Positions 34,662 through 43,848 of a stretch of 64,000 nt of DNA are shown piece after piece. A model generated the notes under the pieces. The model worked only from the letters and a program-made list of their open reading frames with translations, did not search any database and was not told the DNA's origin. The stretch is taken from assembly GCF_028198145.1 (NCBI RefSeq), contig NZ_CP116338.1, positions 124,001-188,000 on the forward strand. The letters are read 5' to 3'. Made by a program: the position numbers and the translations under genes. How positions within the stretch are numbered: the stretch's first letter is position 1; each line of letters opens with the position of its first letter. The DNA is from Microbacterium sp. nov. GSS16 (GTDB lineage Bacteria > Actinomycetota > Actinomycetes > Actinomycetales > Microbacteriaceae).

Positions 34662-35705
34662 TCAGCCCGACGGCTCGCCCGTCTTGTCGTCGACACCGCA
34701 GTAGCCCGAGTCGACGTCGCAGACGATCGAGTCGGGGGTACGGATGATCGTCAGCGTCGGCTCGGCACTGCTCGACAGGTTCAGCTGGTACGTCGCCCGA
34801 TCGGTGCGCAGGTCCATCCGGCCTCCCCCGGCCGGGTCGAACGACGAGCACGCGTCGGCGAGCAGGGCGGTAGGTTCGGCGACGATCATGCAGAACTCCG
34901 CACCCGAGAACGTCATCCACACGGGCAGCGCGTCGTCGTAACCCACCACCTGCAGGCTCTCGCCGGAGTATCCCCTCGCGTCGATGAACTCGGCGATCTC
35001 GAGATCGCGCCCGCTGTACTGCGACCGCCAGTCGTACTCGACCACGTTCTGCTCGCGTTGGATCACCGCGACCATCTCACCATCGGCGCCTTCCAGCAGC
35101 ACGGCCCAGACGATGACCTGCTCGTCGTCGATCGTCGCGTTCACGTTCGCCTGCAGCCCGAAGCTGTTCGCCCGGCCGGTGCGCTGGCACGCGGTCGTTC
35201 GCTCGTCGCCTGCGATGAGCACCAGGCATTCGCTGTCGTCGGCCTCCTTGGTCGCGTACCAGGCCTCGGCGCCGTCTCTCGCTCCGACCAGCAAGATCGA
35301 TCCCGGATCGAACTCCTCGGACGCATCGAGCTGCACCAGCGTGCTGCGCTGCGCATCGGTCAGGGCCGGCGCGCCGTCGGCGCGACCGAACAGCAGCCCC
35401 CCGGCCCCTACCCCCAGCAGCACCGAGACGACAGCGGCCAGGATGACGACCGGGATGCGCTGGAGCCGGCGTGCGCGCTCTCGCCCCGTCGGGGACTCAG
35501 AGGCCGACGGTGCGGAGGGTGACACCGGCGGTGCGGCTGCGGATGCCGGCGGTGCCGAGGGCGATACCGGCGGTGCGGATGCTGATGCCTCCGGCGCGGT
35601 GAGGTCGCGCAGCTCGGCTGCCTCGGCATCCGTCAATCGACCGCCGGGCGCGAACGCGAGTCGCTGCAACTCGCGTCGCCGGGCGTCGTCAGCGGCTTCG
35701 CGCAC
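34662..35705 (-). CDS. Single-pass membrane protein, paralogue of the next gene (copy 2)
   Basis: 347 residues, no known family. The N-terminal cytoplasmic motif is RRRELQRLAFAPGGRLTDAE, followed by a Ser/Ala/Pro repeat region (ASAPPVSPSAPPASAAAPP), one helix (about 87-107, VVILAAVVSVLLGVGAGGLLF), and an external domain of about 235 residues with several Cys (EFCMIV, DACSSF, IVCDVDSGYCG). It shares the N-terminal motif, helix position and outer-domain pattern (FDPGSxxxxG near the start, VxGYDxxxPV) with 35710-36888. GTG 35705 is four bases after the stop of that gene. Last gene of the minus-strand train; function unknown. Confidence 0.7.
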   Translation of the reverse strand: MREAADDARRRELQRLAFAPGGRLTDAEAAELRDLTAPEASASAPPVSPSAPPASAAAPPVSPSAPSASESPTGRERARRLQRIPVVILAAVVSVLLGVGAGGLLFGRADGAPALTDAQRSTLVQLDASEEFDPGSILLVGARDGAEAWYATKEADDSECLVLIAGDERTTACQRTGRANSFGLQANVNATIDDEQVIVWAVLLEGADGEMVAVIQREQNVVEYDWRSQYSGRDLEIAEFIDARGYSGESLQVVGYDDALPVWMTFSGAEFCMIVAEPTALLADACSSFDPAGGGRMDLRTDRATYQLNLSSSAEPTLTIIRTPDSIVCDVDSGYCGVDDKTGEPSG

Positions 35706-35709
35706 GCGA

Positions 35710-36888
35710 TCACCCGCCGTTTCGCACCACGGTCAGCACCGGACCACGCATGCTCGACTCGCGCACCTCGTACGTCACGCCGTTCACCTGCAGCGTGTAG
35801 ACGCCGTCGTCCGACGGTTCGCACGACTGCACGACGGCGTTCGACGCTGGATCGACGACATGGATGCAGGTGCGCCCGTCCTGCGAGATGAAGACCGGCA
35901 CATCGCCGTCGTAGCCGATGATCTGCAGGTAGCTCGGCAGGACGCCCTCTGCTTCGAGCATCCGGATCTGCCGCAGCTCCTCGTCGGTGTACTGCGACTC
36001 CCAGCCGTAGGCCGCCGACATGTCGTGGCGCTGGATGATCACCACCTCACGTCCGGAGATGTCGTTCAGCAGGGTCGCCCAGTACGACCAGTCGCCCTCA
36101 TCGTCGGCGTGGCTCACCGACACCCCTACCGGCTCGGCGAACGCGGTGTCGTCGTCGGGCGGCGGTGTGCACTGATACTGGTTGCGGTCGCCGACCTGGA
36201 TCGCGAGGCAGATCCGCTCGCCGTCCTCTGATGTGGCGCGCCACACGGATGCGTCGTACTTCTCGCCGAGGTAGACGACCGAGCCGGGGTCGAAGCGGGC
36301 TGTCTTCTCGATCTCGGCCATCGCCTTCGCCTGCTCCGCCGTCATGGCCGGCGTGCTGTCGCGGCTCAGCACCAGCCAAGCCCCGCCGAAGCCGAGCAGC
36401 AGAGCGATCAGCGCCGAGAGGACCAGCACCGGGATGCTCGGCCGCCGACTCGTCGGTGTTCGCCCGGCGCGCCGGCTCCTCGGCGCCTCTCCGGCGGCCC
36501 GGCTGGTCGGCGAAACGTCGGTTCGCCGGTCCCTCGGCGTCTCTCCTGCAGGGACCGGCGCGGATGACGCGGGCTCCTCGTGCCCCTTCTGCGCCGGCCC
36601 CCGCAGGCTCCCTGCGTCGCCCCCGTCATGCCATGCCGCGTGCCCGTCCGCGCCTGCCACCGGCCAGGCTGACGCCGCGTGCTCGTTCGTGCGCTGCCCG
36701 GCACCCGCCAGCGTCGAAGCGACCTCGCCGGTCGCAGGAACCAGGGGCGGTTCGACCACCCGGTGCGCGGCGGCTCGGGCATCCAGATCCCTCAGCTCTG
36801 CCAGCTCAGCGTCAGTCACTCCCCCGCCCGCAGCGAACGCCCGGCGCTGCAGCTCACGTCGTCGTGAGCTCTCCGCCTGGTTCAGCAT
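35710..36888 (-). CDS. Single-pass membrane protein, paralogue of the previous gene (copy 1)
   Basis: 392 residues. Residues 9-28 (RRRELQRRAFAAGGGVTDAE) closely match its neighbour. A disordered linker of about 115 residues (Pro/Arg/Ala-rich) precedes one helix (about 152-172, IPVLVLSALIALLLGFGGAWL). The external domain contains FDPGSVVYLG, a Cys-bearing strand (ERICLAIQVG), and QIIGYDGDVPVF; it is probably a small beta-rich fold. No enzyme motif is visible. ATG 36888 follows a GGGTGAGGG stretch right after the DUF4190-like gene. A tandem duplication with divergence is the simplest explanation. Confidence 0.7.
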   Translation of the reverse strand: MLNQAESSRRRELQRRAFAAGGGVTDAELAELRDLDARAAAHRVVEPPLVPATGEVASTLAGAGQRTNEHAASAWPVAGADGHAAWHDGGDAGSLRGPAQKGHEEPASSAPVPAGETPRDRRTDVSPTSRAAGEAPRSRRAGRTPTSRRPSIPVLVLSALIALLLGFGGAWLVLSRDSTPAMTAEQAKAMAEIEKTARFDPGSVVYLGEKYDASVWRATSEDGERICLAIQVGDRNQYQCTPPPDDDTAFAEPVGVSVSHADDEGDWSYWATLLNDISGREVVIIQRHDMSAAYGWESQYTDEELRQIRMLEAEGVLPSYLQIIGYDGDVPVFISQDGRTCIHVVDPASNAVVQSCEPSDDGVYTLQVNGVTYEVRESSMRGPVLTVVRNGG

Positions 36889-36891
36889 CCC

Positions 36892-37332
36892 TCACCCCAG
36901 GTTCTCGAGCTGCATCGCCGCCCACAGCAGCCACCCCGCGCTGAACAGCGTGGCACACGATCCCAGCACCAGTGCCCAGATGGCGACCGCGCGGTTCTCG
37001 ATCGGGCGGCGCAGCGACATCATCGCCGCGATCACCGCGATGATCGCGACGGGGATGCCCCAGCCCACGAACATCGACGCGGCGAGGGCGACGATCGCCG
37101 CCACCAGCGCCCACGGCGCGAGGCGCGCGTCGTCGACGGGTGCCGCTCCGGTGGTCGGCTCCCATTCCACGCTCGACGTCTGCTCGGCATCCGGATGGGC
37201 GGCCTCGGTGCGCTCGACGGGCACGGGGGCGGTCGGCAGCCTGCCGTAGCCCTTCGACGCCCCGGGCACCGCCGCACCGCCGTCGGGCCTCTCGACCTCA
37301 GGGGTGGGCTGCTCGATGCTCGGATCGCTCAT
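36892..37332 (-). CDS. DUF4190-like membrane protein
   Basis: 146 residues. The first 70 are polar and Pro/Glu-rich. Two helices follow (about 71-100 and 113-140), with the second loop [17 protein letters not shown]. That two-helix pattern with a short basic loop matches DUF4190-type proteins of actinobacteria; function unknown. ATG 37332 overlaps the tsaD stop (ATGA), so it belongs to the tsaB-rimI-tsaD transcript. Confidence 0.7.
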   Translation of the reverse strand: MSDPSIEQPTPEVERPDGGAAVPGASKGYGRLPTAPVPVERTEAAHPDAEQTSSVEWEPTTGAAPVDDARLAPWALVAAIVALAASMFVGWGIPVAIIAVIAAMMSLRRPIENRAVAIWALVLGSCATLFSAGWLLWAAMQLENLG

Positions 37333-38396
37333 GCCGGACTCACCTGAATCTCGGTCACCGGCAGCGTCGAATCAGCGCCGAAGCCGAGTGTCGACGGGCC
37401 ACGGCCGCTCGCGATGAGCTCGGCCGCGAGGCCCGCGATCATCGCCCCGTTGTCGGTGCACAGCGACAGCGGCGGGATGCGCACGGCCACCCCTGCGGCC
37501 GCGGCACGCTCGAGGGCGACCTCGCGAAGCCGCCGGTTGGCGATCACGCCGCCGCCCAGCAGCAGACGCGGCACGCCGCGGTCTTCGCACGCCGCGAGTG
37601 CCTTGGTTACGAGCACGTCGACGACGGCCTCGCGGAAGCTCGCCGCGACATCGGCCACCGGCACCTGCTCACCCGCCGCCTCGGCACGCTCGACCCAGCG
37701 CGCGACGGCCGTCTTCAGACCGGAGAACGAGAAGTCGTACCGGTGCTTCGCCATGTCGGATGCCTTCGACAGCCCGCGCGGAAAGCGGATCGCCCTCGGG
37801 TCGCCGGCGGCCGCCGCCCTGTCGATCTGCGGTCCGCCCGGATACGGCAGACCGAGCAGCCTGGCGACCTTGTCGAAGGCCTCGCCGGCCGCGTCGTCGA
37901 CGGTCTCGCCGAGCAGCTCGACGTCGGTCGTCAGGTCACGCACGTGCAGCAGCGACGTGTGCCCGCCCGAGACCAGCAGGGCGATCGTGGGATACTCCAG
38001 CGGCGCGGTCGCGCGATCGTCGGCGGTGAGGATGTCGGCGGCGATGTGCCCCACGAGATGGTTCACCGCGTACAGCGGCTTGCCCAGCGAGACGGCGAGG
38101 CCCTTGGCGGCGCCGACGCCGACCATGAGGGCTCCGGCGAGGCCGGGACCGCTGGTCACGGCGATGGCGTCGAGTTCGTCGAGAGTGACCTGCGCCTCGG
38201 CGAGCGCGCGATCGATCGACGGCTGCAGCGCCTCGAGGTGCGCGCGAGCCGCGACCTCGGGCACGACGCCGCCGTAGCGGGCGTGCTCGTCCATGCTCGA
38301 CGCGATCGTGTTCGACAGCAGCCGGCGACCACGCACGATGCCGATGCCCGTCTCGTCGCAGCTCGTCTCGATCCCGAGCACCAGGGGGCCGGTCAT
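37329..38396 (-). CDS. tsaD: tRNA N6-threonylcarbamoyladenosine synthase subunit TsaD
   Basis: 355 residues of the Kae1/TsaD family. It transfers threonylcarbamoyl to A37 of ANN-decoding tRNAs together with TsaB and TsaE. Visible: N-terminal [14 protein letters not shown], metal ligands His113/His117 (NHLVGH), [13 protein letters not shown], and LVSGGHTSL. The true start is ATG 38396: it overlaps the rimI stop as ATGA, and the open frame upstream is antisense-like rimI sequence. The operon order tsaB-rimI-tsaD is conserved in actinobacteria. Confidence 0.95.
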   Translation of the reverse strand: MTGPLVLGIETSCDETGIGIVRGRRLLSNTIASSMDEHARYGGVVPEVAARAHLEALQPSIDRALAEAQVTLDELDAIAVTSGPGLAGALMVGVGAAKGLAVSLGKPLYAVNHLVGHIAADILTADDRATAPLEYPTIALLVSGGHTSLLHVRDLTTDVELLGETVDDAAGEAFDKVARLLGLPYPGGPQIDRAAAAGDPRAIRFPRGLSKASDMAKHRYDFSFSGLKTAVARWVERAEAAGEQVPVADVAASFREAVVDVLVTKALAACEDRGVPRLLLGGGVIANRRLREVALERAAAAGVAVRIPPLSLCTDNGAMIAGLAAELIASGRGPSTLGFGADSTLPVTEIQVSPA

Positions 38397-38902
38397 GCGC
38401 TCGCCTCCTCTGCGGCATCCGGTCGGGCGGCATCCGGTTCGCCGGCGGGCGCCCACGACCGCAGGTCGAGGCGCATCACGACGGCATCCACGTTGCCGGG
38501 CTGGTAATACCCCGGCCGCCGCCCCAGCTCCACGAAGCCCTCCGACGAGTACAGCGCCCGCGCCACCGCATTGTCGTCGCGAACATCGAGGAACAGCTCG
38601 CGCGCCCCGCGCTCGACGGCGATCCCGATCAGCGCGCGCAGCAGCGCCCGACCCCTGCCACGACCGCGCATCGACGGGTCGAGCGCGATGGTCTGGATGT
38701 CGGAGTCCGCCGACCCCTGCAGGGCGCGCACCCCGCCGTAGCCGACCACTCGTCCGGCTTCGACATCGACGAGATAGACGTTGTGCAGGCTGGCGATCTC
38801 GGTGCCCATCGTCTGCTCGCTCCACGCGTCGGCGGGGAACCCTCGCCGCTCGAGGTCCATGATGGCGGCGAGGTCGTCGAGGGTCGCGGTGCGCAGCGTC
38901 AT
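38393..38902 (-). CDS. rimI: GNAT N-acetyltransferase, RimI-type
   Basis: 169 residues. The acetyl-CoA-binding motif is [20 protein letters not shown] (RxxGxG/A), followed by [22 protein letters not shown], the RimI-type substrate and catalytic strand with YSSEGF. RimI N-acetylates ribosomal protein S18 in Escherichia coli; other N-terminal substrates are possible in actinobacteria. The C-terminal 25 residues ([18 protein letters not shown]) are an acidic extension. Start and stop both overlap their neighbours by four bases. Confidence 0.88.
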   Translation of the reverse strand: MTLRTATLDDLAAIMDLERRGFPADAWSEQTMGTEIASLHNVYLVDVEAGRVVGYGGVRALQGSADSDIQTIALDPSMRGRGRGRALLRALIGIAVERGARELFLDVRDDNAVARALYSSEGFVELGRRPGYYQPGNVDAVVMRLDLRSWAPAGEPDAARPDAAEEASA

Positions 38903-39486
38903 GAGCCGACCCGCTTCAGTGCACCCGGCTGCACGACATCAGGCGAGCGCAGATAGAGCGGCTCGGCGTCCGCCAGGGTGCGGCCGGTCGCGAGCGCGCG
39001 CGCGCCGACCCTGGCGAGCGCCGCCGCCGACAGCTCGGTCGCTTCGAGGGCCGGTTCGTCGATCTCGTCGCCACGCTTCTCGAGACGGGTCGGCCGGATC
39101 ATGTTCGGGATGCCGTCGGCATCCAGCCCGTCGAAGACGCTCACCGCGATCTCGCGCCGACGGGCGTCGGTGACGACGGCGAACGGGCCTGCGGCATCCG
39201 CCTCGAGCGCGATGGCGAAGTGACTGGGGATCGGGATGAGCGGGATGCCCCGGCCGAGCGCGAACGCGCGCGCGGCGGCGATGCCGATGCGCAGCCCGGT
39301 GAAGGGGCCGGGCCCCATGCCCGCGACGACGTGCGTGATCCCGGGACGCGCCACCTGGGCGAGCAGATCGCCGATCACCTCGGCGTGACCGAGTGGATCG
39401 GGCGTGCTCGCCTCAGCGACGGTGCGGCCGTCGGCGTCGATGACGGCGACGGTCGTTCCGAGCGAGGTGTCGACGGCGAGGATCAC
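38899..39486 (-). CDS. tsaB: tRNA threonylcarbamoyladenosine biosynthesis protein TsaB
   Basis: 195 residues, a short ASKHA-fold protein: [16 protein letters not shown] at the N-terminus, then [20 protein letters not shown]. It heterodimerises with TsaD for tRNA t6A37 synthesis. The start is GTG 39486, which overlaps the stop of the upstream signalling gene (GTGA) and has only a weak ribosome-binding site of its own, so its translation probably depends on that gene. The C-terminus ([19 protein letters not shown]) matches actinobacterial TsaB. Confidence 0.92.
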   Translation of the reverse strand: MILAVDTSLGTTVAVIDADGRTVAEASTPDPLGHAEVIGDLLAQVARPGITHVVAGMGPGPFTGLRIGIAAARAFALGRGIPLIPIPSHFAIALEADAAGPFAVVTDARRREIAVSVFDGLDADGIPNMIRPTRLEKRGDEIDEPALEATELSAAALARVGARALATGRTLADAEPLYLRSPDVVQPGALKRVGS

Positions 39487-40658
39487 CCTCTCAGAGTAGT
39501 CGGGTCGTCCGTCGCGGCTGCGATGCTCCCGCTGCGCTCCCAGCGGTCGCCGCCGAGCCCGACGGCGCGCTGTGCTCGTTCATCGGCGAGTGCGAGCAGC
39601 TTGTCGTAGTCGAACCTCGCCTCCAGGATCGTCGCCCAGCCCACGCTGGCCGAGATCCTGATGGCGCTCGAGTCATCGCGCTCGTCCATCGCCGACACCC
39701 GCCCGAGCAGATTGCGCAGATGATGCGTGACGGCCTCTTCGCTGCCGGGCACCAGCGCCAGCAGCCGCCCGTCGTCGATCGGAGCCACATCAGCGGACGG
39801 GGGAAGGGCAGCCACGACCCTGGCGGTGAACCGCTTGAGCATCCGGGCGAAGTCGGAGGGTGCGGTCGATTCGCGCACATCCACGATGCCGTCCAATCGC
39901 ACGTCGAGCAGCGACCATGCCGCCTCCTGATGTTCGCGCACTCGCTCTATCCGCCCGCGGATCACCGCGGCGGGTGAGGCGGACGATCCCACCCGGTTCG
40001 GAGACTGCATGCGCGCCAGCAGCAGGATGGTGACCATCGCGGCGACGCTCGTGACCAGCGTGCCGATCACGTTGAAGTCACGCAGAACGGCGATCTGCGC
40101 GTCACCGTCGAGTTTCGGAGCGGTGAAGCTCCAGATCACGTTCAGCGCAGCGGTGAGAGCGAAGGCACCGGAGGCGAGCATGAGCGGCAGCAGGACATCG
40201 CGGGGCACGCCCTTCAGACGCAGCAGTTCGAAGGTGATCAGGGCGGCGAAGACTCCGGCACCGGCGAAGCAGATGCGGAAGAACACCGGGAAGACCTCGC
40301 TCTCGGCGGTCAGCGCGAGCGTGACCGGCACGAGGGCGACGAACATGACCGCAGCCTGCCACGTCGATCGGCGGCCGGCGTAAAGGCGCACACCTAGCCA
40401 GATCAGCGGCTCAGCGCACAGCATCAGACCGGAGGCCAGCGCACGCATCGCCGGCAGCTCCAGCTCGACGGCTGCGACCCACGCGTAGGTCCCGAGCAGA
40501 CCGAGCCCGAAGGCGGCGGCCCATGCGATCGCGGCACGGTCGGGACGGTGAAGCACGACCAGACCGATGACAGTCGCGGCGCAGATCGTAACCACGGCCA
40601 CGAGCGCCTGCGGCAGACCGGCCTGCAGTCCGGCGATCGCCTGAACGTTCTCGTTCAT
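39483..40658 (-). CDS. Membrane protein with a degenerate GGDEF-like domain
   Basis: 391 residues. Residues 1-215 form six or seven helices (from LPQALVAVVTICAATVIGLV to GTLVTSVAAMVTILLL). The cytoplasmic part (about 240-380) follows the GGDEF outline: IDDGRLLALVPGSEEAV at the position of GGDEFLVLLPG, and IRISASVGWAT where active enzymes have SIGIA. The GG(D/E)EF signature is absent, so no diguanylate cyclase activity is expected; a ligand-sensing or scaffold role is possible. ATG 40658 has AGGAG upstream, eight bases after the histidine kinase stop. It is coupled to tsaB downstream. Confidence 0.72.
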   Translation of the reverse strand: MNENVQAIAGLQAGLPQALVAVVTICAATVIGLVVLHRPDRAAIAWAAAFGLGLLGTYAWVAAVELELPAMRALASGLMLCAEPLIWLGVRLYAGRRSTWQAAVMFVALVPVTLALTAESEVFPVFFRICFAGAGVFAALITFELLRLKGVPRDVLLPLMLASGAFALTAALNVIWSFTAPKLDGDAQIAVLRDFNVIGTLVTSVAAMVTILLLARMQSPNRVGSSASPAAVIRGRIERVREHQEAAWSLLDVRLDGIVDVRESTAPSDFARMLKRFTARVVAALPPSADVAPIDDGRLLALVPGSEEAVTHHLRNLLGRVSAMDERDDSSAIRISASVGWATILEARFDYDKLLALADERAQRAVGLGGDRWERSGSIAAATDDPTTLRG

Positions 40659-40666
40659 CGGTTCTC

Positions 40667-42295
40667 CTAAATCGCGATCTCGGTACGGGGTGCGCTGAGC
40701 GCGGGCGGGCCGCCGAGTCGCGCGCCTCGGGGGAACCGCATCTCGACGTGGGTACCCTCGCCTGGCCTGCTGGTGATGGTGACCTCGCCGTGATGCTCGT
40801 CCACGATCGCTCGCACGATCCCCATGCCGAGCCCCGTGCCGGGGATGCCGCTGTGCACGGCGTCAGCTGCGCGGAAGTACGGTTCGAACAGGCGCTCCAG
40901 GTCTTCCGGCGCGATGCCGGGACCGGTGTCCGAGACGGTCACCTGGGCACGCTCGTCGCGCGAGACACCGAGGCGGATGAAGACGCTTCCGCCACGCGGC
41001 GTGTACTTCACGGCGTTGCTGAGCACGTTGTCGATGGCCTGCCGAAGCCGGAAGGCGTCACCCGATGTCATCAATGTCTCGAGCCCGACCACCGAGAGGT
41101 TCAGCCCCTTGCCCACCGCCGTAGGCAGGAAGAGCTCGACGGCGGCATCGGCGAGCACTCGCAGATCGACCGGTTCGGGTTCGATGAACGCGGATCGACC
41201 GGTGTCGAGGGCCATCTTGGCCAAGTGCTGCATACGCTCACCCGCGTGGGCCATCACCTCGAGCTGGTCGTGCACGCGCGCTGGGAGATCGTCCCGGTCG
41301 AGGAGCAGGTCGACGTGGCCGATGAGTGCGGTGAGGGGATTGCGGAGCTCGTGCGAGACGATCGCGACCATCCTCCGCCTCTCTTCGCTCGCCTCGAGCT
41401 GATCCGTGATGTCGTCGAGCACGAGCAGCGTGCTCTCGGCACCGTCTCCGAGACGGGCGGTGGGGTGCGTGGTCGCGTTCAGGGCGCGCCACCGGCCGGA
41501 CGTGTCGTAGAGCCATACCCGCTCGCCGTGCAGCTGCTCGCCTCGCGCGGCGCGGGCGAGCACGGTGCGTCCGCGCCGCAGTGGTTCGCCTCGATGATCG
41601 TCGTACTCGACCGCCTGCGCGGGAAGCTGCGCGCCGTACCGGTCCCTGCCGTAGAGGGCCCTGTACGCCTCGTTCATCTTCAGGATGTCGCCCTCGCTCG
41701 AGACGACCACGAGCGCGGTGTCGAGCGCATCGATGATGTCTGTCACGCGACGCTGATGACCGGCGGCGCGCTCTGCGGCGCGATTGATCTGGTCGGACTG
41801 GCGTCGCAGCAGACGCCGGATGGCTCGGCTCCGCTTCGCTCCGACGCGAATGCTCGTCCCGAGAAAGCTCAGGGCGAGCACCGTGATCATGACTCGCACG
41901 GCCGTGTCCGAGGGTGTGCCCTGCTGGGCCGCGACGATGATCAGGCTGACGCAGACGAAGGCCACCGCACCGGCGATGGCGCCTGCGGAATAGTAGGTGG
42001 CGAGCCATGCGATCGGGATCACCCAGAGGAAGCCCACGCGCAAGTCCTGCACGGAGGAGGCGAATCCGATGGCGAGGATGTCGACGAAGGGAACGACCAT
42101 CGCCGCGCGTTTCGGCATACGAGACCACGGCACGAGAAGAACGCCGATGGCTGCGAGCACCGTCAGACCCACTCCGATGAGAAACAGCGGATGGACGAAA
42201 GCCGATGGCTTCAGCAGAGCGACGAGAAGAGCGACGCTCACCATGCAGCTCGTGCAGACCAGCTGCCAGCGCAGGATCGACAGACTGCGTCGCAT
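40667..42295 (-). CDS. Membrane PAS histidine kinase
   Basis: 542 residues. Six or seven helices (about 8-148), a PAS domain (about 185-300: VSSEGDILKMNEAYRALYGRD), HisKA with phospho-acceptor His315 (SHELRNPLTALIGH), and a HATPase domain (about 410-525: N-box DNVLSNAVKY, G1 DTGPGIA, G2 GTGLGMGI). All catalytic boxes look intact. I chose ATG 42295, which has GGGGAG nine bases upstream. It follows the atypical regulator gene by 44 bases, so the pair is presumably cognate. The signal is unknown; there is no large extracellular loop, so a membrane or intracellular cue is likely. Confidence 0.88.
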   Translation of the reverse strand: MRRSLSILRWQLVCTSCMVSVALLVALLKPSAFVHPLFLIGVGLTVLAAIGVLLVPWSRMPKRAAMVVPFVDILAIGFASSVQDLRVGFLWVIPIAWLATYYSAGAIAGAVAFVCVSLIIVAAQQGTPSDTAVRVMITVLALSFLGTSIRVGAKRSRAIRRLLRRQSDQINRAAERAAGHQRRVTDIIDALDTALVVVSSEGDILKMNEAYRALYGRDRYGAQLPAQAVEYDDHRGEPLRRGRTVLARAARGEQLHGERVWLYDTSGRWRALNATTHPTARLGDGAESTLLVLDDITDQLEASEERRRMVAIVSHELRNPLTALIGHVDLLLDRDDLPARVHDQLEVMAHAGERMQHLAKMALDTGRSAFIEPEPVDLRVLADAAVELFLPTAVGKGLNLSVVGLETLMTSGDAFRLRQAIDNVLSNAVKYTPRGGSVFIRLGVSRDERAQVTVSDTGPGIAPEDLERLFEPYFRAADAVHSGIPGTGLGMGIVRAIVDEHHGEVTITSRPGEGTHVEMRFPRGARLGGPPALSAPRTEIAI

Positions 42296-42339
42296 GTGTG
42301 GTGTCTCCCCTTGATCAGTCTGTCGATACGTTACCCGTG

Positions 42340-43203
42340 TCAACGACCGGAAGACGCATCGGGTGCCGCCGCCCGGCGCTCGTCTCCCGCGAGCCGGTAT
42401 CCGGTTTCGGCGCTGCCCTCGATGTACCGCGATCCGTCTGGTGCGTCTCCGAGTTTTCGTCTCAACTCACCGATGCACCGATCGACGTGACCCTTTTCGG
42501 CGTCGCTCACTTCGTACCACTGTTCACGGGGGTCGCCCCGCAGTACGAGGGCGAGATCCGACCTGTTGCGCACGCGCCGCCTCGACTGCAGCAGAGTGGC
42601 CAGCAGAGCGAATTCCGGCCCCGTGAGCTCGACCTCCCGCTGCTCGACGAGCACTTCGCGACTGTCGAGGTTCAGTGCGAGTCCGTCGTGCCGCAGCCAC
42701 CGTTCTCCGCTCGTCGAGGTCGTTCCGCCGAGAACCGCCGATGGGTCGCGAACCGGCTCACGCGAGTCGCGATGAAGCTCCGCTGTCGCAGCCGCGCCAG
42801 CCGGTGCGGCGCGTGTTCCAGACGGTCGCAGCGCCGACCTGCGCACCAGCGCAGCGAAGCGGGCGTTCAGCTCACCCGATCCGATCGGCAGCGTGATGTA
42901 GTCGTCCGCGCCGGCATCGAAGCCGCGCAGCACGTCGGCTGGATCGATCAGGATCGAGAGGATGACGAGGGGCGCGGTGCTCACTGCTCGGATGCGACGG
43001 GTCATCTCGAGTACGTCATCGCTCGGTTCGTCTCCGACGACCACGATCAGATCGGGGGTGCTCTGACGGATGAGGGCGACCGACCCCTCGGTCGGCGGCA
43101 GCTGGACGGGCGTGAATCCCAGATCCCGACTGGCCTGAACGAGAAGTCGAGCGAGCTCTGGGGCGCCGCCGACGATCGTTGTATTCGACTCTGAATCAGT
43201 CAC
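42340..43203 (-). CDS. Atypical response regulator: pseudo-receiver plus OmpR-type winged helix
   Basis: 287 residues. Residues 8-125 have the receiver fold (PDLIVVVGDEPSDDVLEMTR, then APLVILS and AGADDYITLPI), but the acidic pair expected near the N-terminus is replaced (TIVGGAPE), the phospho-acceptor Asp position is Val (VVV instead of LLD), and the conserved Lys is Leu (ITLPI). A linker follows, then a winged-helix domain (about 175-275: ELTGPEFALLATLLQSRR, then HVDRCIGELRRKLG and GYRLAG). Canonical phosphorylation is therefore unlikely. GTG 43203 has GGAG about ten bases upstream. The 273-base gap upstream (43204-43476) holds its promoter; I saw no gene in it, and no csrA. Confidence 0.83.
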   Translation of the reverse strand: MTDSESNTTIVGGAPELARLLVQASRDLGFTPVQLPPTEGSVALIRQSTPDLIVVVGDEPSDDVLEMTRRIRAVSTAPLVILSILIDPADVLRGFDAGADDYITLPIGSGELNARFAALVRRSALRPSGTRAAPAGAAATAELHRDSREPVRDPSAVLGGTTSTSGERWLRHDGLALNLDSREVLVEQREVELTGPEFALLATLLQSRRRVRNRSDLALVLRGDPREQWYEVSDAEKGHVDRCIGELRRKLGDAPDGSRYIEGSAETGYRLAGDERRAAAPDASSGR

Positions 43204-43451
43204 AGCAGCCAGCTCCCAGCGTCGAGCGGCTCCCGCCGCTGCACGAACCCCCCGGCGTCACCGACGCGATCCGTCGCCCGCACAGGGGCGACCGAATGGT
43301 CGTGGCGTCGAGCTGGACTCGGGTTCTGATCCGCTCGCGTCGGCAGTGATGACACTACAGGCTCAGGAGGCACGGAAACCACCGGCGACTGCTGCGATGG
43401 CCACTTTCGCGCCGGGTACGGGGCTCGCAGCCCCCGTCGTCACTCCTGCCA

Positions 43452-43470
43452 CCGTCGCACGTGGCGACGG
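43452..43470 (-). terminator. Hairpin after fliW
   Basis: 7-bp GC-rich stem (43452-43458 with 43464-43470), 5-base loop, a few bases past the fliW stop. Confidence 0.4.
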
Positions 43471-43476
43471 GCCCGC

Positions 43477-43848
43477 TCAGCTGAGTCGGGCGCGCAGCGG
43501 GTAGTCCTGCCCCTCGAGGATGACCTGGGCAGTCGCGCCCGTCTGCTTGTTGGCGACGATGGGCGCGAGCAGGTTCACATGCACTCCCTCGTCGGTGTGG
43601 CTCGCGACGACGAGCAGCAGCGCGTCGTCGGGCGCCGTCAGACCGAGGGAATCGACGTGCTCGTCGGTCAGGATCGGCGAGTAGTCCGCAACGACGGTCT
43701 GCGGATCGACGACGTAGAGTCGCAGACCATCGTCGGCGATCGCGCCGAGCGAGAAGAGTCCGTCTGCACCGCCGATCGGCTCGAGTCGGAACTTCGTGTG
43801 CGGGGCGAGGCCCAGCGGCGGGGTGACGAAATCGAGCAGCGCGGTCAT
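43477..43848 (-). CDS. fliW: Flagellar assembly factor FliW
   Basis: 123 residues, the family length. The central DEHVDSLGLTAPDDALLLVV and VNLLAPIVANKQTGATAQVI segments are typical of FliW. FliW binds flagellin and the translational repressor CsrA, linking flagellin secretion to its synthesis. No csrA is adjacent, so CsrA, if present, is encoded elsewhere. ATG 43848 overlaps the flgL stop (ATGA); it is the last gene of flgN-flgK-flgL-fliW. Confidence 0.9.
   Translation of the reverse strand: MTALLDFVTPPLGLAPHTKFRLEPIGGADGLFSLGAIADDGLRLYVVDPQTVVADYSPILTDEHVDSLGLTAPDDALLLVVASHTDEGVHVNLLAPIVANKQTGATAQVILEGQDYPLRARLS

Noticed and set aside
43200..43382. Short minus-strand frame downstream of fliW as csrA
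   Set aside because: Its translation is Pro/Arg-rich and lacks the CsrA pattern (MLVLxRKxGE).
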